Origin: Sphagnum magellanicum
Taxonomy: Eukaryota; Streptophyta; Sphagnopsida; Sphagnales; Sphagnaceae
DNA length: 64,000 nt
Assembly (NCBI GenBank): GCA_021904315.1
Contig: CM038919.1
Span: forward strand, 14,811,666 to 14,875,665
Reading direction: 5' to 3'
Shown: one piece after another, positions 11,511 to 23,879 of the stretch
Layout: each line of letters opens with the position of its first letter
Position numbering within the stretch: position 1 is the first letter of the stretch
Notes under the pieces: generated by a model
Told to the model about the DNA's origin: nothing
Databases searched by the model: none
What the model saw: only the letters and a program-made list of their open reading frames with translations
Made by a program: the position numbers and the translations under genes

Positions 11511-14460
11511 AATTCCTCTATAATTTTTAGTTTTCAATTTAAGAGAATTTTTACTAAAAATATTATTCAATATTCAATAACTTTTCAACCACAAGTCAAA
11601 ACATTATGAAACCAACTTGGTATACCCTACTCATCAAGGATTTTCCAATGATACCAAGAGCATGTAAGCTAGAAGCATTACAGTTTGTGAAATCTCAACA
11701 TGGCATTTGAAAGCACATTAAACCCCCCAAAAATTGTAGTCATGAGTATAATCTTTCTACAATTAAATATTTTGGTAACATATGGACATCACATCTTGGA
11801 TTATATTTAGTTGTTTTAATTATATTTGATTAGCTTTAGACTTAATCTTATCAATTATTTTGAATATTCCAACAAACATTGACGAATTTGAATGTATGGA
11901 GTATATTTGTGACCAAATAGTACCCATCACAAAGTTTGAAAATTTGAATTTGTATTTTAAAAGTTGGATTATTGATGGAATTCTTGGCTGAATTTTTTTA
12001 TGGTGTATGATATTGATATACATTAATTAAATCTAGAACAATTGAAAAAATTAAAACTTTTGGATGAAATTATATTCAAAAAATGTGTTTTTTTGCATTT
12101 TTTTAATAATGAATTCATAATAATATATATTTTTTAGGAAAAACCCACTACCATATCAAAAAAAAAAGGAGATTTTATAAATGGGCATTACATTATTTTT
12201 TCAATTTCCTTTTGTTTGGTAATGTTTCATGAATTACAAACATGAGGCTCTATGGCCATTGAAAAATTGTAAGTTATATATTGTGTGTATATTGATTCTA
12301 GTCAATTCTCTTCATCTGATCATTGGATCAAAATTAATTTTGACTCAAAGTGAACTTTGAGTTTCAAAATATTGTTGTGCAAATTCTAAAGTTTTTTACT
12401 TGTGTTTAAATCAGTCAAAGGATGTCATCAAAATTTTAACTTATTCAGTACTATAATATTTGTTATACATCACTTTTTTTGAACAAAAGTGGCACACCCT
12501 TAATGTGCTTTCATAAACACAAAAAAATAAAACAACAAACTTTTGATTTCTTTATAGATAAATATTTTTAATTTCCTTCTTCAATTTCTTTAAATTCTAT
12601 TAATGTTATAAGATAATGGAGTTTTGTTGCCATGTCTATGTATGTAGTTTCACAAACATTGTATTTTGTCTAACCTATTTGAAAGCCATTATGAGATGAT
12701 AGTAAATCTTTTTTTTTCCCCCTTTATAAAGTGATTAAATTAGAAAAAGAAATTTATGAAGGTTTTAAAGTTTCGTGACTATGAAACAAATGAAAAATTA
12801 TGATTTTTATTGAATGTGTTACAAGATCCTAGATTAATCAAATGGATGCTCATAAATGCCACCTCACCAACCCAACCCACATAAATAGTCAAAATAACTT
12901 TCATTAAATTCAATCTTTTTCAAAAGTTACAATTATTTATTATTCAATGTGTTGCAATCTCATACATATAGGTGAAATACAAATTGATCATTGTAGATAC
13001 ACCATAGTGACATGTTAAACCCCATACTTTAAGCAAAATACAAATAATTCATTTTTCTTACATAACTTTTCCACAACAATGGGAGGTAATTTTCACTAAT
13101 TAATTTCTCAACTTATTTTTCTTGGAAAAAAGGTAATGAATTAGTAGAAGAAATTATGTCCTTTGCAACCAAGAAATCAATGACTAAATGTCCTAAACGA
13201 CTAGTAATTGATTGTAATAATAGGATATTATTTCAAATCCTACGTGTAAAAAGTTGTAGTCATATATTAATGGTGCATTTGATTAGTAGATGATGACGTG
13301 GTAATAGGAGGGGTAATGTCATTTTTTCATTACAAGTTTTCATCCATATGGCATCCATGATTGATGACAAAATGACATGGATGTCCAAAATATCATATGA
13401 AATTATGACTAAAATAAAATCATTTCAAATATAACTAAAGAATGACTATGCAAATGACATGGACAAAATGATGTGTCATTACATACATAATGTGATCATA
13501 AAATTACTTTACAATGATTAAAAAATGACTATCGGTATAAATTCACACATAAGGAATTACGTCATGTAGGAAACTAATTTCAACTAATATTATACATATA
13601 AATAATATAGAAACTTAAATTATATTTTTCTTGAATATACTTGATATATGATCCATTTAAAGATATTTTATATGATTAAATTAATTATCACACATTGAAA
13701 TATATTTTACTAATAAAAAATGATATACGAAAAATAGTTTTTGATATTATAATTTTAAAATCAAATAGAAATGTAAATATGGTAAATATATGATTTATTT
13801 TTACATTAAATTTTTATCATCAATTTAAGTAAAACTTTACATATTATATGATATAAATAAATATTACACAATTATATTAAAACATATGTGTAAAGTTGAA
13901 TAAAATTTATAATTTCAGAAAATATTCAATGTTTAATATTAATTATTATTTTAAATTTGATTAAATTTTTATTTTATATATAGATTTAGATATTATAATT
14001 GATCTATGATCCATTTATAAATATTTTATGTGGATAAATTTTATGGACTCATTTGTCTAAATTAAAAGTTATTAATAAAATTATGATATATTGGAAGAAA
14101 GTTTGTATAATATAAATTCATAAATCAAATGAAGGTTTAAGATATGAAAAATATATTTTATTTATTCTTGTACTACCCACAAAGGTTTTTCCATTAACAA
14201 ATCATGTGTTTGAATTTTTTTTCCAAAGAATGGTCATTGAAATATCATTCAATAACAAAATTGAAATATTTTTCTTTTGAAATGAATTCATATGTATATA
14301 TATATATAATTTGTGTACATTATTAAAGGAAATTTAGGAATAATTTTTTTATTTTTTCACTTGAACAATTTATCAACAAAATATGAATCATCAAATTTGA
14401 GGTTGTGTGTAATGTTTAAATGAAGTATGGTTTAAATAAAATAAACACTAAATTGTTCAC
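11511..14460. other. No gene; very AT-rich spacer
   Basis: Long A/T runs, most extreme at about 13.55-14.45 kb. A motif containing ATGTCCTAAACGACTA occurs at 13184-13202 and again near 14864-14880, a hint of an old direct repeat. No gene was seen. Confidence 0.5.
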
Positions 14461-14462
14461 AC

Positions 14463-14545
14463 AACAAGTGGGGTGGCTTGGTGGTAAAATAATTTAATTG
14501 CATCCTTGGAGCGTAAGGATCAAACTTCACAAATGACATTGTTGT
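14463..14545 (+). repeat. tRNA-like (SINE-type) head
   Basis: A box-A-like GTGGCTTGGTGGTAAAA is followed at tRNA-like spacing by a box-B-like GGATCAAACTTC. It does not fold as a real tRNA by eye. The downstream part is rich in CTTAGGTAG-type motifs, as is the similar element at 50661. Probably a tRNA-derived SINE fragment. Confidence 0.35.
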
Positions 14546-14559
14546 GTTCAACAATGGAA

Positions 14560-16079
14560 TATTGATTGACTATTCCATACCTAATTAAACTACCTAGGTT
14601 AGGTGCTTAGGTAGATTAAGTGATCTATTTAGCCATTTAATTTAGTTTTTTATCTAGTTTAGGTGGTGACACATGTCAACAATTGATAAGATGAAATTAA
14701 TGAAATTAAAAATAATGGAAATAAAAATATATCTTATTATTTACATTATAATAATATCAATTATTATAATTTGTAATAATAATAAAAAATTACATAATCA
14801 CTAAACTTTGATTAATGATTTCACATATTTCCTTTATGACTAATGAATGAAATGTGCCAAATCATGTCCTAAACGACTATTGTTTTCAATGATTCATTTG
14901 TAATGACTTTAAGGTATTAATCTTTTCTTTTTTTTATGACTAGAATACTAATCATAAACTCGGTCATATATTTGAAGATTTATTTTAATAAATGCAAATT
15001 TTGGAAATACAACACATGCTAATTATTGCATCAAATTTTTTTTGCATGGCAATGATATATTTTTATTATTTTCTCACAAAAGGTCTTTTCACAAAGGTTC
15101 AAATAATTAAAATTTTCCCACAACCCTAAAAAGAATTAATATTCTAAGAGTTTTAACTTGTCATTTTAACATATGATCTTTTACTTAAGCTATTGATAAT
15201 TTTCATTGCTAATCAACTAGTAGACGCTCTCAAATCATGTAATGTAATTGAGACCCTTCATCAATATAGGAGCCTCCCAAATTAAGCATTCCATCTAATT
15301 TTTACATAATAGTCCAACATATTGCATCCATTAATTCATTCATAGATATCATATTAAACAAATAAGTTAAGCAAATATTATGAAACCAACATCATGCCTA
15401 GGAGGGTTCTTTTCAATATGGAGCAAGTATTTGATTTTTAAAGTAATAATCAAGTAGATCCAATTTTATTTTAAAGAACTATTCAAGTTTGGTTGTTTGA
15501 TGTTTTAAGATTTAAAGAATAGCTCAAGTTCGAGTTTTAAAAACCCAACAATGGTGGTCATGAGGTGGGGATTTGGTTTGGGTACATGTGATTAATTGAG
15601 TACAAGCCCTGATTCTATAACAAATACATGGATGTGTAAACATAGTCTCTTTAATCAAGGTATTTGAAGCCCGTTTGAAGCCCCAATTCTTTAGCAAATT
15701 ACCTAATGAGTATACATAGGTTCTTTAACCAAAGTATTTGAAAGCCTCCCTTTGAAAAACAAGTGTTGGGTCTTAAACCTTACAAGGCTTGGTATAGATA
15801 GGTTTTCTACATTTACAAGGCAAAAGGCAAAGCAAATTTACAAGTTTTGAAATTTCACAACAAAGTTGTAGGTTAGACATTTATAAGCAATAGAAAATAG
15901 AAAACCTCAAAGGTCATGGTCATGGTGAGATTTCAAGCTAAAAAAATCTTTCAAGAAAGTATTGTTTTAGTTTGATTATACAAATATTATTTGAAATTCA
16001 AAGGCCTAACCCAAATAGTGAATCATAATGAAAGTTTTTATGTCATGTTTGATGGTTTTAAATTTTGGGCAACTCTTCC
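14560..16079. other. No gene recognised
   Basis: AT-rich spacer. Nothing supported beyond scattered short repeats. Confidence 0.5.
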
Positions 16080-16560
16080 CTCATTTCATCTTCCATCTAA
16101 CCTTCAATAGACATCAAAAGAGAACAAACAATCGAAAGATTGCAAATGGAGACATAAAACACAAACACAAATCAAACATCAACCATACAAAACATATGAC
16201 ACATAGAAAATAACAAACATAGACACAATACATATTATGCATAAACAATAGAAAACACATTGAAAACACATAAGCCATAAGAAACAAAGCACTCGCAACA
16301 AACTTCCAAGACAAACAAACTTCCACTTAACACATCAAGCACAATGAACTTTCAACATCCACTATTGACACAAACACAGACATTAAAGGCACAAACATAA
16401 ACACAAACACACATATTAGAAACACAACCAAAAAAACACAATATACATAATAAACATAGACATCAAGAAACATCAAGCCCAAGACTAATGAAGGCAAACA
16501 TATGTTACAAGTAGAAGATAAATAATGTAGAATCATGGAAAAGTTGTCCAAAACTTGCCA
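16080..16560 (+). repeat. A/C-rich strand-asymmetric low-complexity tract
   Basis: Degenerate runs of ACAAACACAAAC and ACATAGA-type motifs with very little T or G on the plus strand. Open minus-strand frames across it encode only repetitive hydrophobic peptides and are not genes. Confidence 0.65.
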
Positions 16561-18014
16561 CCTTGCCAAATAATTCAATTCATCATTTTCAACCTAGCAT
16601 TTGGAACATGGACAACCATCTCAACATGAGATTAAATAGAATCATGCAATTTGAGAAAGCTTCGAATTCAACTTGGTCTGTAAATTTAACTTTTAATTAT
16701 GTCATTCCACCTCACATGTAAATGCAAAGTCAATGGATTTCAAGCAACCAATCTATGGATTTAATGGCCATATTTTATTGAAAAATATCAATTTGTCCAT
16801 ATTGTCTATTTGGAAATGACATCTTTGAAATGCAATCAAAATGAAAAAAACATCAAAAAAATGTTTTATTTTAATTTGGTTGGCTAGGATGCCAAGAATA
16901 TGTTGTGTTATCATAGCAATGGTTTTGTTCTTTGCACCACCAAGATAAGGCGCACTTGCAATTTTCTACATCAGTAGGATACTAATAGAATCCAACAAGT
17001 TTTCTTGACACCAAATCCTTGTAAATGTCTCCATTAGTTGATGTGGTATGAAACAAAATTTAAATAACATGAACTTGAAGTTGAAAATCTTCAATTTTTT
17101 CAAATTAGTAAGCATCAACAATTTGGCTTCATGTGTCAATAAAGGCAACAATAGCTCTTCACCATATACAACAACAACAATAACATTTTCATGACCTAAA
17201 TATGTGGTGATGAATTGCATGCTTTCAAACCTTGGATCAAGCATTGAAGCAACATATTATGGCCTTGCTTCCTATTACAAGAATGCAAGAAGGAAAGAAA
17301 GGGTAGAAGGACTTCAAGAATTTGTTGCTTCATGTGGACCACAAGCTTTTTCAACTCATGATAAAGAAATCCTCCTCAACAAAGATGTTACGAACAATTT
17401 GGAATGTTAATTTTTCTTGAGTATCTTTGAAAACCTTGTAAAATGCAAAGCATCTAGGAATAACCATTGTACGCAACTTTGGTTCAAAAGATAGCTATTG
17501 AAAATTGGGCACAAAACTTCTACCACAACTTCACAAATAGCCTAGATTTTTGGAGATGGTACACAAGATTGTAATGCCACAAATTGTTGACTTTACCATT
17601 TAATGCAATGGTGTTCCAAAAAGTCAACACATCTTGGAACAACAATACTCAATTAACAAATTTATGATCAACAAAAAAAATCCAATAGTTGTCACCCATG
17701 AACAAAAGAAATAGTTAAAATATAATTCATGAATTCTAGAAAATGGAAAGTAATAAAGAAGAAAACTACAAAAGGTCCAAAATAAACCATAAAACCACAA
17801 AACAATTAGAAAGTGATTAGAAAGGGTTTACCTTGTTTTCATGGGTGTGTTCAGTTTTCTAAGCCTCAATTCAAATCCAATGCAAGTTTTGTCCCATGTT
17901 TACATGCCTTTACGAGATATTTTTTGGGCCATGTAACAAAATTTTCAGATGGTAGATTGAGAGGCCTTTATAAATGCATAATGTAAACCAACAATTATTT
18001 TTTCATCTATAATA
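16561..18014. other. No gene recognised
   Basis: AT-rich spacer with only short frames and no recognised domain. Confidence 0.5.
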
Positions 18015-18608
18015 GTGTGGGTGTAGTCACAATCAAATGAGCCAAAAACCATGTTGGATGATCACCAAATTTTTTTCAAAACTATAATTTTGTTAGATAT
18101 ATTTTTGTGGTACCATTTTAATGCCATGTTAATCACAAGGAGTTGTGTTAAATGATTGATATGAATGTTGAAAAATTCAAAATAAAAATTCAAACAATTT
18201 TATTTTTGGTTTTGGTTTTAATAAACAACCTTTGAACTTGAACAACAATTGCATCAAAAATAGTCAATTTTGTAAATTATTAAGACTCTCTTTATAAAGG
18301 AATTTTGATGAGAAACAAATTGAAATGATGTTAATTGATTACCCACACTCAAAAAACATTCACAATTTGAAAATTGTGGAATTTTAAATTTTAAAAATTT
18401 CAAATCTATTCAACATAAATTTCAAATTTCAAAAGTCCTTTACCACCTATAAATGGGGTGTAATGTACATGACATCTCCAACAAAGTTGTAATCTATAAA
18501 ACAAGAAAATAAAGCATAAAATAGTTAGCATATTTTCATACAAATTGAAATTAAGATTAAAAAAAATGCGGAATTTGGTAGAATTTGTACACTGTTAAAA
18601 ACTTCTTA

Positions 18609-19217
18609 GGGTGAAAGCATGGTAAAGTATACGCAAAAAGTAGTACAAGGAACAAAATACCAGGGTCCTTAAATAAAAAGACTAACAAGTATGGGGATGA
18701 TAATTCTTTTTTGGGGTACATTATTTCTTAACTCTTGTTTGCATAGATTTCAAATGTTAAATTACTATAATCATGTTTTTAAAAACTACTTATAAGTACT
18801 TAAATTGGATCGAAAATTTGTGGCAATTTGAAAAGTAAAATTCAAGTACTTGAAAGTAGGTGAAATGTTTTTGCAAATATATATATTTTTTTCAAGCACC
18901 TCAATATTGATGTGGTGAAAATTCAAATATAAATTTTTTGGTTAATCGAGTTTATTTTCATAACTAAAATCATCCCCAACCCCTAAAAAATGACGAATTA
19001 TTGGGGATATTTTTGGGGTATTTTTTCAAGTCCAAATGATTTGACATAGATTGCTTTGAAAAGCCAAAAGGAGGCTAGAAATTCCCTTGAAAAAAATTAA
19101 AAGTTTCATTTGTTTTGAAATGCTAAAAGAAGGTTAAAAGTTTGAAAGACTATGTTTTTCATATTTTCAAGTAAAAAAAAGGTAACAAATATGTACAAAA
19201 TATCTTGCTTACACCCC
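18609..19217. mobile_element. 609-bp MITE, Harbinger-like, TTA target duplication
   Basis: Flanked by TTA at 18606-18608 and 19218-19220. Ends are GGGTGAAAGCATGGTA and, on the complement, GGGGTGTAAGCAAGATA, so they are inverted. Copy 1 of the host repeat has a single TTA at this place (ACATTTTAGTTATTCATC on the complement), giving an empty site in the same window. No coding capacity. Confidence 0.8.
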
Positions 19218-19235
19218 TTAATTATTCATCAAAAA

Positions 19236-20056
19236 TGTCGCAACCCCACTTTGAGGGAGTTGTGAGGTCGCCACTCACAATCCTGAAAATGGGACTTGGG
19301 AGTCCTCCGGGACTCCAGAAAACTCAGAGTGCAATTGCAGGGACTAAAACACCTTGCATTGAGGCGTTTTTTATACCGTTGGAAAGGTCTTGAAACGTAG
19401 ATGTCCAAAATGGCCTCACATGAGCCATTTGGATATCTTCAGCACAAGTTATGGTCAAAAGAAAGGCTGAGAGTCAAACTGGCAATTTAACTCCCGACCA
19501 CTAAACGTCGAGAATCGACCCGATTCCGGTGCGTGCAGGTAAAGTGCGACACACTGTTGGAAAGCTCTCAACGAGAGCTACAACTTTGGTTTAGACCTCA
19601 TTCCGATCCGAGTTTGGGGCGAGGAGTTATGAGCGTCCAAAGTCCCGGGAGTCCAAACCGAAACAATTTCGAGACTCCACTTTGGGAGTCTCGGGAAAAA
19701 AAGCCATTTGGATGCAAGTGCAACGGAAAGCTGCAGAGAATACTATATGGGGGAAGGTGGTGGCTTCCTCCGAGTCTGGGCGGTGGTGAGTCAAGTGAGT
19801 TCGAGGTAGCCTGTGGCTTGTTCCAACACCAAAAGGTTGCAGAATGAGTTCTAACCAACTTGTTGGTTTGATTTGGATGCAAGACCGTGTAATTGAGTAA
19901 ACTTGTCCCTCTTCCTAGTCTATCCCGGAGCTTTCAGCACGCCCTTCTCACCCCCTTTAGTGTTAGAAGCTAGGAACGTGCCTCGAGTCCAGAAATTCTA
20001 CAATTTGAGTGACTTAGTCCCAACTTGGGGCTAACTTGGGACTTGGGAGCGCGTCA
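19236..20056 (+). mobile_element. Solo LTR, 821 bp
   Basis: Starts TGTCGCAACCCC and ends GCGTCA (complement TGACGC), the usual TG...CA ends with short inverted termini. It is flanked by AAAAA on both sides (19231-19235, 20057-20061). Removing it joins ATTCATCAAAAA to AATTATAC, which aligns with copy 1 of the host repeat. It is much GC-richer than its surroundings and has no internal retroelement genes. It probably remained after LTR-LTR recombination; the family is not shared with the Ty3 element at 29.8 kb. Confidence 0.8.
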
Positions 20057-20239
20057 AAAAAATTATACAAAAAATGTGATATATTGAAAAAATTATATGT
20101 ATTTTTAATAACATATTGCAAAAGATTTCATCTCGAAAGTCCTTTTTATGAGAAAGTGAAAATGACCACAAAAAGGACTATAATCCTTGAGTCTTTTGTC
20201 ATCATTGGTTCATGTGATTATGGTCGCACCCATGTGTGA

Positions 20240-22200
20240 ACTTTTGTTCACCACCATTATTTTCCAAGGCCTCATTATTAATTATTCTCCCAATTATTAA
20301 TAGGTTAGGATAAGTAAGGTTTGCATTTAGGAAGTTTTAGCCCATATGAGCTTTCCAAGTTAGTCAAAGCTTATTAATTCAACTTTTGTTAATTATGTAA
20401 TTTTAGAATTGGATAGGTTTAATTGTAGTATAGGGTGTAAAGTGTTCCATCATTTTGCATCTTCAAGCTAATAGGTTCATTCACACACGTCTGCATTGCT
20501 CAAACCTAACTAAGCCTTGAATCAATGAAATTGAGTTTAATTACTATATGGGTCGTTCACTTTAAAACTTGAACATTACAGTAATATGTACATTTATGGG
20601 TATTAACCCTTAACATTAGCATTTTGAAGTAAAGTTCCAATGGTTCAAGCTTATGATTTAATTGAAACATAAAAATTGAAACCTAAGTATATTTTGGTCA
20701 TGATAGGTAAAATGAGAGAATTAAGGGTTTAGTTAATTATATGATCATCATCAAGATGGAAAAAGCCTTGAAGGGTACTCAAGAAGAGGTTTATCTAATA
20801 ATCCCCAAATACAACATGAAATCATAGTTGGATAGAATGTTCCAACAAATAACTAAGTAACATGAACTTCTTTGCATGTTACTACAAATTCCTACAAGGG
20901 ATATAGTGCCATGACCATCATGTCCTTAGACCATAGCTAAGCAAATATTCATTTTATTTGCAAGAACCCCAAGATACAACGGATAATGTGTGTGAATAGT
21001 TCTGATTTATGATCAATCAAAAACTAGAACAATCGACCACATAACCATCGATAGTGGTGTAATCCAAGTTTTATGGACCGCACTAAAATAACGGCTTCAT
21101 CCCCTTGGTAAACGCCTTCATGCAAAATCTATGGTTCACCATCTACAACAAATTCGACTTCTAGCACCAAAACAAAGGAACATGCATTGGCACCCAACCT
21201 CTAGTGCCACAATCTAGTGATGTGCTCAAACTCTAGTTGAAAGCATGTTCTTTCAATTGGTTTTTTGTGTTCGGTTAATTGTGTCAAATTCAAGTGAGGA
21301 GGCGATTCATGCCCTTCATCAATTGGGTGTAGGTTGAGGTTCACACCTTCCAAAATTGTTTGCCATGTTAACAAATTAATTATTCCATGAAATCTTGTTC
21401 CTTTAAATATAATTATGATTAAAGTTAGGAGGTTTGATTAATGACTACAACAATGGTAACCAAGGAAAATGCCTAGTTTCGACAAAATTGATGAAAAACT
21501 TACATTAAATGGTAGATTGGGTGTGATGGAAATCTTGTGGTAGGAAACCTATTTCCTAACTTGACTATGTACTACATAAATAAGTAATGCATGGGAGATA
21601 ATAGTAATATGTACTAGATGGGTGAATAATACACTTGACTTAAAACAACGTGAATATTTCCCACATGGAACTAGTGAAGAAAGAAAAAAAACCATCATCA
21701 TCCCTTGTACTTGGGTAAAATTATCCTAAGGGTTAGTTACTTTGGATGATCTACGATGGAAAAAAGAAGGTTCTACTCGAATGAAGGAAAAGTGTCATCC
21801 CAAGGATTACATTCAAAATGAAAAGAAGATGGGTTTCTAAACCCCATTGGATGGGGGGTTTCCATCTCACCATGATTGGAAGGGAAATGGATAGATGGAT
21901 CTTTTCATCAAATTCATTGATTCTTAAAGCTAAGGAAGTAGTTGATTAATGGAGACTTGGCAAAGAAGGATTACCCTTCATCTTCATTGGTCAAAAAAAG
22001 GAAGTTCTTAAAAAGGCGTCTTGAAGGAGGCTAACTCTCTTGCTCTTACACACCAACTTGAATTTGAACTTGGCCTACTTTAGTTCTTGGCTTGAAGAAG
22101 GACTTATGATTTGAAGTGGAGTTTTGGCAAAAATGAAGTGTTAAATTGAGGAAAAGAGAATGTTACACATAGAACAAGTTTTCTCTTCCTTGAAAGTAGT
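20240..22200. other. No gene recognised; possibly old retroelement sequence
   Basis: Somewhat less AT-rich than its surroundings around 20.9-22.1 kb, but no domain can be read in any frame. Confidence 0.4.
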
Positions 22201-22529
22201 TTTTGGATATTTTGTTCTAAACTCAAAATCTCTTGACTATAGCAATGGATTCATTTAGGAATTGAAAAAATGTTAGATTAATACTCAAAGCATCTTTACA
22301 CAAAATTTTAGCCTCATCAAACTTTCTGTTCGAGAAATATAATTGTTAGAAGTAGAGGGGGTCTATTTTGAATCTAGCTTAGATGTAATCTCTAGATATT
22401 TTGTTCTAAATTCAAAATATTTTGATTGCAGAAATGGATTTGTTAGGAATTGAAATAATGATAAATTAATATTTAAGGCATTTTCACACAAAATTTCAAT
22501 ATCATTGAACTTTCTATTGGAGAGATATA
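22201..22529 (+). repeat. Two-copy direct repeat, about 140 bp at 190-bp spacing
   Basis: 22201-22341 and 22391-22529 share order and sequence: GATATTTTGTTCTAAA, GGAATTGAAA, CACAAAAT and a closing GAGAAATATA/GAGAGATATA. The copies are diverged. Confidence 0.75.
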
Positions 22530-23740
22530 AGGTGTTTGCATATTACAATGAACCATTATGGAAGTCACAATGGCAATTTTTTTTGGATTTGAAAAATGTT
22601 CTTGCATACAATTTTTAACTCTTGTTGAATATAACAAAAAAAGGACTCATTTATGTGAAGTTAACACAAAAGGTATATAAACATCGAAAAAAACACATCA
22701 AAATCATGAATGCTCAATTAGTAATGGACTTTACAATCTTTGCAAAATAGAGTGTCACAAACTATAAAATCTTGGATATGGATTTTTTTCTCACAATGTA
22801 TTTATGCAATGTATGTGAAACTTTGGGATATAAAGTATTTGAAGTTTAGGATATTAAAGGTTCATTTAGTGAATGAAACATTGTTTTAACTTTTGTGTTC
22901 TATAACATCAAATATGTAGCCTTTAAAATATTTCATAAAGTCCATAAAGGCATAAAAAATGTTGATTTTCTTGATTTTGTTTTAAGGAAGACCTTAAAAA
23001 GGTTTTTAACATGGTGGCCCCAAAAAAAATTGGAAAATTTTGAATTTTTGGAATGGAAGTTACATGGTCAATTTTAAACCAATTTCGAATACACTACAAA
23101 TGGACTTTCAAAAGGGACTTTGATTTGCTAGTTTTGGTCCATTTTAATATGTTTTCACCCTATTATTGTTGTAAGTAAAAGGGGCTTGTTGTGAATCCAG
23201 TTTAGATTTTGTAATTTAACAGTTGGATGTTCCAATCACCATTATGGTGTAGAGGTTGGAACTTGGTGAACATAAGCACTTAATCCTTACACTATGAGAA
23301 AAAGGGGTGTTTTGCAACTAGCCTTGCAATTCACCATATATATGCTATGAGTGTTATCGAACAAGTTGAAAGAGTTGCAAAAGTTGCAATTCACCACAGA
23401 TATGATGCAACTCATTACAACTCAATTACAACTTTGTCACAGCAACTCATTTTCAACTACTATGCAACTCCCCTATGACTACAATGATAATGTCATGTTG
23501 ATGTCATTTTCCATCCATCCATCAAAATTTAACATGTGGCACTATGAGGATTTTTTTTTATTTTTTTGAAATATTGATATCCATTGCCATTATGATTATT
23601 CATTTTAGATGCTCTTGGATTATGACACATGGCACAATCAAAAGTTGCCACATGGCATATTAATTGAATTTAGGAAACAAATATATATATGTGCCTTGGT
23701 AGTTTGGTACATAGCCATAAGTAAGTAAGTTGATATAGCT
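22530..23740. other. No gene recognised
   Basis: AT-rich spacer with no supported feature. Confidence 0.5.
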
Positions 23741-23875
23741 CCAACTTACCTACTTACCTACCTACTTACCTAATTACTTACTTACTATCTAGGTAGGTAA
23801 AAAAATTAGACCTACTTATCTAGGTAAGTAAGTAGGTAGGTAGGAAGGTAAAATACTAGAAGGTAGGTGAACTAA
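23741..23875. repeat. ACCT/AGGT tetranucleotide hairpin
   Basis: The left arm is rich in ACTTACCTACTTACC and the right arm in GGTAAGTAAGTAGGTAGG, so the arms can pair across a short A-rich centre near 23805. The same motif family makes up the array at 50.06-50.58 kb. Confidence 0.7.
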
Positions 23876-23879
23876 AAAA

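Larger units (their letters stand above)
18015..20239 (-). mobile_element. Dispersed inverted-terminus element, copy 2, with two nested insertions
   Basis: Inverted relative to copy 1. The left end is TGTGGGTGTAGTCACAATCA and the right end, on the complement, GGGTGCGACCATAATCACAT. It is interrupted by a MITE at 18609-19217 and a solo LTR at 19236-20056. Removing both leaves sequence that runs collinearly with the complement of 10893-11510, which fixes the element's identity and its insertion points. Confidence 0.8.

Noticed and set aside
10893..20239. One 9.3-kb element with long inverted repeats at both ends
   Set aside because: Each of the two inverted blocks has its own pair of inverted termini, and two further copies exist singly, so they are separate insertions. 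The DNA between them has no transposase.
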